Of a stretch of DNA of 64,000 bases, positions 17,508 through 24,713 are shown piece after piece (positions within the stretch are counted from its first letter, which is position 1; each line of letters starts with the position of its first letter). The position numbers and the translations under genes were made by a program. This DNA comes from Erwinia rhapontici (GTDB taxonomy: Bacteria; Pseudomonadota; Gammaproteobacteria; Enterobacterales; Enterobacteriaceae). Under the pieces are notes generated by a model. The model made no database searches, had not been told where the DNA came from, and saw only the letters and a program-made list of their open reading frames with translations. The stretch lies in contig NZ_VRKO01000016.1 in the NCBI RefSeq assembly GCF_012271765.1, forward strand, positions 372,001 to 436,000. The letters are read 5' to 3'.

Positions 17508-18839
17508 ATGCCCGCACCGATTCGATACGTACAGGACAGCCCTCATTTTCCGCCCGCAGCGGATGTGGTGGTGATCGGCGCCGGCATTGCCGGAGCGGCC
17601 GCCGCCTATGAGCTGGCCAAAAAAGGCGTCAGCGTAGTGCTGATTGAAAAGGGTCTGGTGAGCGGCGAACAGTCGAGCCGTAACTGGGGCTGGTGCCGCC
17701 AGCAGAACCGCGACGAGCGCGAACTGCCCTTAATTCAATATGCGCTGCAACGCTGGGAAGAACTGGGTGTGGAAACCGGTGAAGAGCTGGGCTTTCGTCG
17801 CAGCGGGCTGGTGTACGCCACCAAAAACCAGGAGGACATTAATGCCTGGGAAGCCTGGAACACCATGGCGAAAGGGTATGGCTTCCACAGCGAAATTCTG
17901 ACCGCTGAACGCGCCAGAGCGATGACGCCGGGGAGTTCCAGCGCCTGGCTGGGTGGTGTTTCTTCACCGACTGACGGCCACGCTGAACCTTCACTTGCGG
18001 CACCCGGTCTGGCGATTGCGGCTCAGCGCCTGGGCGCAATGGTCTTTCAGCAGTGCGCGGTGCGCGGGCTGGATATCTCGGCGGGACGCGTCAGCGGTGT
18101 GCTGACTGAACGCGGCTTAATTAAAACCAGCAGCGTGATCTGCGCCGGTGGGGCCTGGACATCGATGTTCTGCCGCCGCCACGGCATCGATCTGCCGCTG
18201 GGTAATGTGATTGGTACGGCATTCCGTACCGCACCTATCGAACAGAAAATTGCTTTGCCGCTGTATACCCCGGGCTTCGCCTGCCGTCCGCAGCTGGATG
18301 GCAGCTATACCGTTTCCGTCTCAGGCCGCGGGCGTCTTGAACCCGGTTTTCAGGGGCTGCGCTATGCACGCCAGTTCTACCCGACCTTTAAAGCGCGGCG
18401 CAAAAACCTGACCATTAATCTTGGCCTTGGCCCGTTCCTCAACGGCCCGGAATCGCTGGCACGCTGGCAGATGGATGGCATCTCGCCGTTCGAAAAAGTG
18501 CGCATTCTTGACCCGGCACCGGATATGGCGATGGTGCAGGAAGGGCTGAGTGCGATGCGCAAAGAGTTCCCGTCTATGGAAAACGTGCGTCTGGAGCAGG
18601 CCTGGGGCGGGATGATCGACAGCACCGCCGATGCGGTACCGGTGATCTCCCCGGTGGGTAAACTGCCGGGTCTGATTCTCTCGGCGGGTTACAGCGCCCA
18701 CGGTTTCGGCATTGGCCCCGGTGCCGGTCGCCTGGCGGCCGATCTCGCCACCAAAGATACCCCGATTGTTGACCCGACGCCGTTCCGCTATGAGCGTCTG
18801 ATCGACGGTTCCGGCCTTGATGCGCCGGGCATGATGTAA
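17508..18839 (+). CDS. FAD-dependent oxidoreductase (DAO family), second copy type
   Basis: The product is 443 aa, with AAGGAAT upstream of the ATG. N-terminal FAD motif VVVIGAGIAGAAAAYELAKKG (GAGIAG at 24-29) and EKG at the end of the second strand; SSRNWGWCRQQNRD (~62-75) marks the DAO family active-site edge. The C-terminal SAGYSAHGFGIGPGAGRLAADL closes the FAD site. It differs clearly from the PuuB-like enzyme at 10.9 kb, so it probably acts on a different intermediate, for example an amino acid or N-alkyl amino acid. It is followed within 10 bases by the GNAT gene, in one operon with the reductase and amidohydrolase. Confidence 0.82.
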   Translation: MPAPIRYVQDSPHFPPAADVVVIGAGIAGAAAAYELAKKGVSVVLIEKGLVSGEQSSRNWGWCRQQNRDERELPLIQYALQRWEELGVETGEELGFRRSGLVYATKNQEDINAWEAWNTMAKGYGFHSEILTAERARAMTPGSSSAWLGGVSSPTDGHAEPSLAAPGLAIAAQRLGAMVFQQCAVRGLDISAGRVSGVLTERGLIKTSSVICAGGAWTSMFCRRHGIDLPLGNVIGTAFRTAPIEQKIALPLYTPGFACRPQLDGSYTVSVSGRGRLEPGFQGLRYARQFYPTFKARRKNLTINLGLGPFLNGPESLARWQMDGISPFEKVRILDPAPDMAMVQEGLSAMRKEFPSMENVRLEQAWGGMIDSTADAVPVISPVGKLPGLILSAGYSAHGFGIGPGAGRLAADLATKDTPIVDPTPFRYERLIDGSGLDAPGMM

Positions 18840-18848
18840 GGAGCTGAA

Positions 18849-19697
18849 ATGACTATTGAATTCGTTGCAATGAATGAAAATCATCTGGATGCGGCATTTG
18901 CCCTGACGCAGCAGATGAAGTGGCCACACCGCCGCGCTGACTGGCAGCAGGCTCTTCTGCTGGGGGAAGGCCTGGTGGCGCAGGAAAATGGTGAGGTGAT
19001 TGGCACCGCGCTGCGCTGGCGCTGGGGGCGTGACTACGCCACCCTCGGACTGGTGATTGTCGATGGCGCACAGCAGGGGCGCGGCATTGGTAAACAGCTG
19101 ATGCAGCAGACGCTGGCGGCGCTTGAGGGCAGCAATGTGCGTCTGCACGCCACGGAGGCGGGGCAGCCGCTGTATGAAAAACTGGGTTTTGTCGCCACCG
19201 GACATGTCGAGCAGCATCAGTGCCGCGAACTGCCTGCCATCAAGGCAATTGCCTGTGGCCCGCAGCAGCGCTTACGTGTTGCCGGGGGACAGGATGCAGC
19301 GCTGCTGACGGCGCTGGATCGTCAGGCGCTGGGACAGCATCGCCCCCTGTTGATCGCCAACCTGATCGACAGCGCGGAGCGTTTCCTGGTGCTGGAAGAG
19401 AATGGCACGGCGGCGGGTTTTGCCTGCCTGCGTCGTTTTGGTCATGGCTATGCTATCGGCCCGGTGATCGCACGCACGCTGTCGAATGCGAAATTACTGG
19501 TCAGCCAGCTGTTAAGCGGTGTCAGTGGGGAGTTTGTGCGTATTGATACCGACCGTTCAGCGGGGCTGGGCCCGTGGCTGAATGACGTGGGGATGGTGGA
19601 AGTGGATGCACCGACCACCATGTACAAAGGCGTGCCGTGGCAGCCAGAAGCGGGCGGGATGCAGGCGTATGGGCTGATGAGCCAGGCGCTGGCCTGA
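18849..19697 (+). CDS. GNAT N-acetyltransferase with two GNAT-like domains
   Basis: A 282-aa protein. The first GNAT domain (about 3-140) has an acetyl-CoA pyrophosphate loop VIVDGAQQGRGIGKQLM (Q-x-x-G-x-G) and a C-terminal YEKLGFVATGHVE. The second half (about 145-275) has GNAT secondary-structure cues (FLVLEENGTAAGFACLRRFG, YAIGPVIARTLSNAKLLVSQL) but a weaker CoA loop, as in double-GNAT proteins. It may acetylate an amine intermediate or protect against it. AAGGAG is present upstream; the stop overlaps the next start by one base. Confidence 0.75.
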   Translation: MTIEFVAMNENHLDAAFALTQQMKWPHRRADWQQALLLGEGLVAQENGEVIGTALRWRWGRDYATLGLVIVDGAQQGRGIGKQLMQQTLAALEGSNVRLHATEAGQPLYEKLGFVATGHVEQHQCRELPAIKAIACGPQQRLRVAGGQDAALLTALDRQALGQHRPLLIANLIDSAERFLVLEENGTAAGFACLRRFGHGYAIGPVIARTLSNAKLLVSQLLSGVSGEFVRIDTDRSAGLGPWLNDVGMVEVDAPTTMYKGVPWQPEAGGMQAYGLMSQALA

Positions 19698-20623
19698 TGA
19701 ACATTGTCTATAAGTCAGAACCCGAACGCGGGAATAAATGGGCCGCCCTGGTAGCAAAACTGGCCCCCGCCGCCAGCTTCCGCCTGTGGCCGGATATCGG
19801 TAACCCGGAAGACGTTGAATACCTGGTCGCCTGGGTGCCGCCGGACAATATTATGCAGCAGTTTCCGAATCTGAAAGTGCTGTTTTCCGTGGGAGCAGGG
19901 GCCGATCAGTTCGACTATGCCAGCCTGCCGCCTGGGCTGCCGGTGGTGCGGATGATTGAACCCGGCCTCACCAGCGGGATGGTGGAATACGTGACTTTTG
20001 CCGTGCTGGGCCTGCATCGTGATATGCCGCGCTACCTGCAACAGCAGCGCGATGGCCTCTGGCAGGTGCACAGTGTGCATACCGCAGCCAGCCGGCGTAT
20101 TGGCGTGATGGGCCTGGGCACGCTGGGCGAGGCGGTACTGAAGCCGCTGGTGGCGATGGGCTTTGACTGTGGTGGCTGGAGCCGTACGCCGCGCGATCTG
20201 CCGGGTGTACGCTGCTGGGCCGGTAACGAACAGTTGACTGAATTCCTGGCGCGCACGGACATTCTGATCTGCCTGCTGCCGCTGACGGCCAGCACGGAAG
20301 GGATGCTGAATGCCGATCTGTTCAGCCAGCTGCCCGCTGGTGCCGCGCTGGTGCAGGTTGGGCGCGGTGCGCAGCTTAATCACGAGGATTTAGTCAGTGC
20401 GCTCGACAGCCAGCAGATGAGTGCCGCCGTGGTGGATGTCACCGCGCCGGAGCCGCTGCCCGCCGGGCATGCCTTCTGGCAGCATCCGGCGATCTGGCTG
20501 ACGCCCCATATTGCCAGCCAGACGCAGCCAGAAAGTGCAGTGAAGGCACTGCTGGAGAATATTCGCCGCTATGAACGCGGAGAATCCATGATCGGCGTGG
20601 TCGATCGCGACAAAGGATATTGA
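19697..20623 (+). CDS. D-2-hydroxyacid dehydrogenase, glyoxylate/hydroxypyruvate reductase A-like
   Basis: Start ATG 19697 within the previous stop (TGATG) gives 308 aa, the usual GhrA length. The NAD(P)-binding segment is IGVMGLGTLGEAVLKPL (~134-150). The catalytic triad of the family is visible: Arg in LVQVGRGAQLN, Glu in VTAPEPLP and His in WLTPHIAS. GhrA-type enzymes reduce glyoxylate or hydroxypyruvate with NADPH. In this cluster it may remove a keto-acid or glyoxylate by-product of the flavin oxidases; that link is inference. It is tightly coupled to the GNAT gene and ends two bases before the amidohydrolase. Confidence 0.83.
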   Translation: MNIVYKSEPERGNKWAALVAKLAPAASFRLWPDIGNPEDVEYLVAWVPPDNIMQQFPNLKVLFSVGAGADQFDYASLPPGLPVVRMIEPGLTSGMVEYVTFAVLGLHRDMPRYLQQQRDGLWQVHSVHTAASRRIGVMGLGTLGEAVLKPLVAMGFDCGGWSRTPRDLPGVRCWAGNEQLTEFLARTDILICLLPLTASTEGMLNADLFSQLPAGAALVQVGRGAQLNHEDLVSALDSQQMSAAVVDVTAPEPLPAGHAFWQHPAIWLTPHIASQTQPESAVKALLENIRRYERGESMIGVVDRDKGY

Positions 20624-20624
20624 T

Positions 20625-21758
20625 ATGGATAGGGCGCATTTAGTCGCACTGCGGCGAGATCTGCATCAGCATCCCGAACTGGGTTATCACGAGCACCGTA
20701 CCAGCGGCCTGGTGGCTGACTTTCTCACTGCGTTGGGATTGGAAGTCCATCGCGGTATCGGGAAAACCGGCGTGGTGGGGGTGCTGAAACGCGGCACCAG
20801 CACGCGGGCAATCGGTCTGCGTGCCGACATGGATGCGCTGCCGATGGAAGATAACGGAAGCCAGCCGTGGAAAAGCCAGCAGCCCGGCAGATGCCATGCC
20901 TGTGGCCATGACGGACATACCGTGATGCTGCTGGGGGCCGCCGAACAGCTGGCTGCCGACCCGGATTTTGACGGGACGGTGAATTTTATCTTCCAGCCTG
21001 CGGAAGAGGGGCTGGCCGGGGCGCAGGCGATGATCGACGACGGCCTGTTTACCCGCTTCCCCTGTGATGCAGTTTACGCCATTCACAACTGGCCACAGCT
21101 CCCGCTGGGCACCGTGCAGACGCGGCCGGGGCCGATTATGGCGGCGGGCGATGCGTTCAGCATCACGGTCGAAGGTGGCGGCGGCCATGCCGCACAGCCA
21201 CAGCTGACGCCGGATACCCTGCTGGCGACCAGTGAGCTGGTGGTGGCGCTGCACACTATCATCAGCCGCGATCTTGACCCCTGCGATCCGGCGGTGTTGA
21301 CGGTGACGCGTATTAACGGCGGCTTCTCACACAATATGATCCCGGCACAGGCAACCCTGACCGGTACTGTACGCACCTTCGACAGCGCGGTGCAGGACCG
21401 CATTGAACAGCGAATGCGCGAACTGGCGCAGCATGTGACGGCAGCGCACGGGCTGACGGCCAGCGTAACCTATGACCGTTACTATCCGGCCACCCTCAAT
21501 AGCGAATATGAAGCAGGTGTTGCACTGAATGCCGCACGCCGTGCCGGGCTTGAGCACGGCACCGCACCGAAACCGGCGATGACCTCGGAAGATTTCTCCT
21601 TCATGTTGCAGGCAAAACCGGGCGCTTATGTCTGGCTGGGCTCTGCGGAAAGCCGCCCGCTGCATCACTCTGAATACGACTTTAACGATGCGCTGATCCC
21701 GTACGGCATCCGCTGGTTTTGTGCGGTGGTGCAGGAAACGCTGGCGGTAAAAATTTAA
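20625..21758 (+). CDS. M20 family metallo-amidohydrolase (hippurate hydrolase/N-acyl-amino-acid hydrolase type)
   Basis: A 377-aa protein with full M20D architecture: LRRDLHQHPELGYHEHRTS near the N-terminus; metal-site motifs LRADMDALPM, CHACGHDGHTVMLLG (Cys-His cluster), FQPAEEGLAGAQ and HNWPQLPLG; and a lid/dimerisation domain from GDAFSITVEGGGGHAAQP onward. Such enzymes split amide bonds of N-acyl amino acids, hippurate or indole conjugates. Here it could release an amine or amino acid from an imported conjugate, filling the role that PuuD has in the classical Puu pathway. AAAGGATAT lies before ATG 20625. It is the last gene before a weak terminator and gabT. Confidence 0.84.
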   Translation: MDRAHLVALRRDLHQHPELGYHEHRTSGLVADFLTALGLEVHRGIGKTGVVGVLKRGTSTRAIGLRADMDALPMEDNGSQPWKSQQPGRCHACGHDGHTVMLLGAAEQLAADPDFDGTVNFIFQPAEEGLAGAQAMIDDGLFTRFPCDAVYAIHNWPQLPLGTVQTRPGPIMAAGDAFSITVEGGGGHAAQPQLTPDTLLATSELVVALHTIISRDLDPCDPAVLTVTRINGGFSHNMIPAQATLTGTVRTFDSAVQDRIEQRMRELAQHVTAAHGLTASVTYDRYYPATLNSEYEAGVALNAARRAGLEHGTAPKPAMTSEDFSFMLQAKPGAYVWLGSAESRPLHHSEYDFNDALIPYGIRWFCAVVQETLAVKI

Positions 21759-21790
21759 TCCAACGTTTAGGACGAATTACGAAAGTTAAT

Positions 21791-21823
21791 GCTGCCGCCG
21801 CCCGTTGAACGGCAGCTTTCCCT
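21791..21823 (+). terminator. Weak stem-loop terminator before gabT
   Basis: GCTGCCG (21791-21797) pairs with CGGCAGC (21810-21816), followed by TTTCCCTT. The T tract is interrupted, so termination is probably partial. Confidence 0.5.
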
Positions 21824-21841
21824 TACGGCTTATTGCGATAC

Positions 21842-21870
21842 TTGACCCATGCCCGCTAAGGGCAACTATT
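21842..21870 (+). promoter_or_regulatory. Possible sigma70 promoter for gabT
   Basis: TTGACC (21842-21847), a 17-base spacer and ACTATT (21865-21870) lie 27 bp before the gabT start. The -10 is poor, so this is tentative. Confidence 0.35.
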
Positions 21871-21896
21871 CATCTTCACGTCAATGAGGCAAATAA

Positions 21897-23213
21897 ATGC
21901 ACAATTTACTGGCTGAACAGCAGACATTCTCTGATAACGCCCTGTTTCTGGACGCTCGTGCAGAAAATGTTCCCCGTGGCGTAGTGACCGCACACCCGAT
22001 CGTTATTGCCAAAGGCAAAGGTTCTGAAGTCTGGGATGTGGAAGGGAATCGTTATTTAGATTTTGTCGGCGGGATTGGCGTATTAAACGTTGGCCACAGT
22101 CATCCGGCGGTGATCAATGCCGTTACCGAGCAGCTGCAGCTGGTGACCCACGCCTGTTTCCAGGTGGCGGCCTACCCGGGCTATATCGAGCTGGCAAAAC
22201 GCCTGAATAAGCTGGTTGGCGCGGGCGAAGAATTTAAAAGTGTCTTTTTCACCAGCGGCGCGGAAGCCGTAGAAAATGCGGTGAAAATTGCGCGTGCACA
22301 TACTAACCGTCCCGGCATTATTGCTTTCGATGGTGCGTTCCACGGACGTACCTTATTAGGTGTGACCTTAACCGGCATGAGCCAGCCTTATAAGCAGAAC
22401 TTCGGCCCGTTCCCGGGGGATATTTACCGTGTGCCCTTCCCGAATGCGTTCCACGATATTTCTGAAGAAGATTGCTTAAAAGCGCTGAATACCCTGTTTG
22501 CCGTGCAAATCCTGCCTGAGCGTGTGGCGGCGATCATTATCGAGCCGGTGCAGGGCGATGGTGGCTTCCTGACGGCATCTCCGGCGTTTATGCAGGCACT
22601 GCGCGACATCACTGAACGTCACGGCATTCTGCTGATCTGCGATGAAGTGCAGACCGGCTTTGGCCGTACCGGCAAGATGTTTGGCTTCCAGCACACCGGC
22701 ATTGTGCCGGATCTGGTCACCGTGGCGAAAAGCCTCGGCGGCGGCCTGCCGATATCTGGCGTGGTGGGGAAAGCGGCCATTATGGATGCACCGACCCCGG
22801 GCGGGCTGGGCGGCACCTATGGCGGTAACGCGCTGGGCTGCGCGGCTGCGCTGGCGGTGCTTGATCTGTTTGAGCAGGGTAATCTGCTGGAGCGTTCTAA
22901 CCAGCTCGGTGAGCAGTTGAATGCACGTCTGCAACAGCTGGCCGACAAATACGCCTGTATTGGTGAAGTGCGCGGCATTGGTTTTATGCAGGCGGTGGAG
23001 ATTATCGACTTCGAAACCAAACAGCCGGATGCGGCATTGACGCAGAAAATCCTCGATTGCGCCTGCCAGGAAGGATTGTTACTGATTAAATGTGGTCTGC
23101 ATCGCAATACCGTGCGTTTCCTGGCACCGCTGGTCACCAGTGATTCCCAGCTGGAAGAGGCGCTGCATATTTTTGATATCGCACTGGCGCGTGCAACGGG
23201 GCGTTTAGGCTAA
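21897..23213 (+). CDS. gabT: 4-aminobutyrate aminotransferase (class III, PLP)
   Basis: A 438-aa class III aminotransferase. PLP-site features are in order: phosphate-binding SGAEAVENAVKIAR (~120-133), FDGAFHGRT (~144-152), IEPVQGDGG (~215-223), ICDEVQTGFGRTG (~247-259) and the Schiff-base lysine K278 in VTVAKSLGGG. Overall it reads as GabT/GoaG, moving the amino group of GABA to 2-oxoglutarate and giving succinate semialdehyde, the substrate of the GabD-like enzyme encoded at 6.7 kb. It has its own upstream spacer and is followed by an Lrp-type regulator. Other omega-amino acids are possible substrates. Confidence 0.85.
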   Translation: MHNLLAEQQTFSDNALFLDARAENVPRGVVTAHPIVIAKGKGSEVWDVEGNRYLDFVGGIGVLNVGHSHPAVINAVTEQLQLVTHACFQVAAYPGYIELAKRLNKLVGAGEEFKSVFFTSGAEAVENAVKIARAHTNRPGIIAFDGAFHGRTLLGVTLTGMSQPYKQNFGPFPGDIYRVPFPNAFHDISEEDCLKALNTLFAVQILPERVAAIIIEPVQGDGGFLTASPAFMQALRDITERHGILLICDEVQTGFGRTGKMFGFQHTGIVPDLVTVAKSLGGGLPISGVVGKAAIMDAPTPGGLGGTYGGNALGCAAALAVLDLFEQGNLLERSNQLGEQLNARLQQLADKYACIGEVRGIGFMQAVEIIDFETKQPDAALTQKILDCACQEGLLLIKCGLHRNTVRFLAPLVTSDSQLEEALHIFDIALARATGRLG

Positions 23214-23351
23214 TCATAAAGATGCTTCCTCATTGATATTATTGCAGTTATTGATGATAACGCTCGAAGGGTATAGCGCGGTAAAACACTGGCGTAAGTT
23301 GTTGAAAGCGTGTTATACCATTTGAGTGATGTAAAACAATGAAGGGGTTCT

Positions 23352-23858
23352 ATGAACGGCTTAATGAAACTGGACCGTATCGATATTAATATTCTGGTGC
23401 AGCTACAGAAAGATGGCCGTATCAGCAATGTGAACCTTGCCGATGCCGTTGGGCTTTCGCCCAGCCCCTGCCTCCAACGCGTGAAGCGCCTTGAAACCGC
23501 GGGTTTTATTACCGGTTATGAGGCCCACATCAATCTGACGAAAATCACCGACTCGGTCACTGTTTTCACTGAAGTGACGCTTTCCGGCCATCGCCGCGAA
23601 GATTTTATGAAGTTTGAGAACGCCATCCGCGAGGTGGATGAACTGATGGAATGCCACCTGATTACCGGTGGTTATGACTATCTGCTGCGCTTTATTACCC
23701 GCAGTATTGAGCATTATCAGGAAGTGATTGAGGGACTGCTGGATGCCAAAGTGGGCATCGACAAATACTTCAGTTATATCGTGATTAAATCGCCGATTAT
23801 GAAAAGCAGTGTGCCTCTGCGCTCGCTGATTACGCGCCATACCCAGGTTGAGTTTTAA
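23352..23858 (+). CDS. Lrp/AsnC-family transcriptional regulator
   Basis: A 168-aa protein with the Lrp layout: N-terminal HTH (LDRIDINILVQLQKDGRISNVNLADAVGLSPSPCLQRVKRLE, about residues 6-47) and a C-terminal RAM domain with the gated-sensor segment MECHLITGGYDYLLRF. The sequence is not Lrp or AsnC itself. Its place directly after gabT suggests that it senses an amino acid or GABA-like ligand and controls gabT or the whole cluster. AAGGGG precedes ATG 23352. The 20-bp perfect palindrome just after the stop may end its transcript. Confidence 0.83.
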   Translation: MNGLMKLDRIDINILVQLQKDGRISNVNLADAVGLSPSPCLQRVKRLETAGFITGYEAHINLTKITDSVTVFTEVTLSGHRREDFMKFENAIREVDELMECHLITGGYDYLLRFITRSIEHYQEVIEGLLDAKVGIDKYFSYIVIKSPIMKSSVPLRSLITRHTQVEF

Positions 23859-23862
23859 CCGC

Positions 23863-24090
23863 GGGGCGGGCATGCCCGCCCCCTACAGCGACTTACTCCC
23901 ATAGGGGCATCGCATGCCCATCCGCCTTAAGCGACTCACTCCCACAGGGGCGAGCATGTCCGCCCCCTACAGCGACTGACACCCACAGTGACATCGCATG
24001 CCCATCCGCCTTAAACGACTGACTCCCGCAGGGGCATCGCATGCCCATCCGCCTGTAGCTACTCCCTCCCGTAGGGGCGTGGCATGCCGC
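23863..24090. repeat. Array of diverged REP-like palindromic units filling the gene-free gap 23859-24242
   Basis: The array begins with the perfect 20-bp palindrome GGGGCGGGCATGCCCGCCCC (23863-23882). It continues with about five diverged units of the form (ccc)-ATAGGGGCATCGCATGCCC-ATCCGCCTTAAGCGACT, the last near 24072-24092 (TAGGGGCGTGGCATGCC). These resemble the units at 17.3 kb. Bases 24093-24242 hold no further repeat or convincing promoter. Confidence 0.75.
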
Positions 24091-24242
24091 GCCCGGGATG
24101 GCTGAACTCCCCCGGCAGAATATTTCCCCACTTCCCACCAATTCCCCACAAAACGCCGTCTTACCCGCTATGAACCAAAAAACTCCTGCCGCTAAAGGCC
24201 TTACACTCTTTTTATCCGCTAAAAAAAGAGTCAGGAATCCTT

Positions 24243-24713
24243 ATGCTGAAGCCGCTTGTGCCCGCCATTGCCGAATGGCAGCGCGATGACTATCTGTTAA
24301 GCAGTGACCCGCAAAAACTCGATATTGACTGGGTTCATCGTCAGATCGCCGAAAAGAGTTACTGGGCGCAGGGGCAGACGCGGGAGATGACCGAACGCTC
24401 TCTCGCTGCTTCCCTGACATTCGGTATTTATCATCATCAGCAGCAGGTGGGCTTTGGGAGGCTGATCACCGACTACAGCCGCTTTGCTTACCTCAGTGAT
24501 GTGATGATTGATGATGCGCATCGCGGCAAAGGCCTCGGCGGCTGGTTTGCCGCGACCATCCTGACCCACCCGGAATTACACACGATAAAACGCTGGATGC
24601 TGGCCACCGACGATGCCCACGAGGTCTATCGCCGTGCAGGATGGCAGCCGGTAGAAAAGCCACAACGATTGATGGAATTTGTTCCCACCCCACCAGAGGA
24701 AAACACCCCATGA
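24243..24713 (+). CDS. GNAT family N-acetyltransferase
   Basis: A 156-aa single GNAT domain. The acetyl-CoA loop is DVMIDDAHRGKGLGGWFAATIL (R-G-K-G-L-G, ~residues 91-96), preceded by GFGRLITDYSRFAYLSDV, and ends with HEVYRRAGWQPVEKPQRLME. The start ATG 24243 has AGGAATCC upstream. Its stop overlaps the hydantoinase start (ATGA), so the two are co-translated. Possible roles are acetylation of the amine released by the hydantoinase/oxoprolinase-type enzyme, or of a toxic analogue. Confidence 0.8.
   Translation: MLKPLVPAIAEWQRDDYLLSSDPQKLDIDWVHRQIAEKSYWAQGQTREMTERSLAASLTFGIYHHQQQVGFGRLITDYSRFAYLSDVMIDDAHRGKGLGGWFAATILTHPELHTIKRWMLATDDAHEVYRRAGWQPVEKPQRLMEFVPTPPEENTP

Noticed and set aside
17308-24092. 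CRISPR array
   Set aside because: The repeats are palindromic REP-like units with irregular spacing and no constant-length spacers; no cas gene is present.
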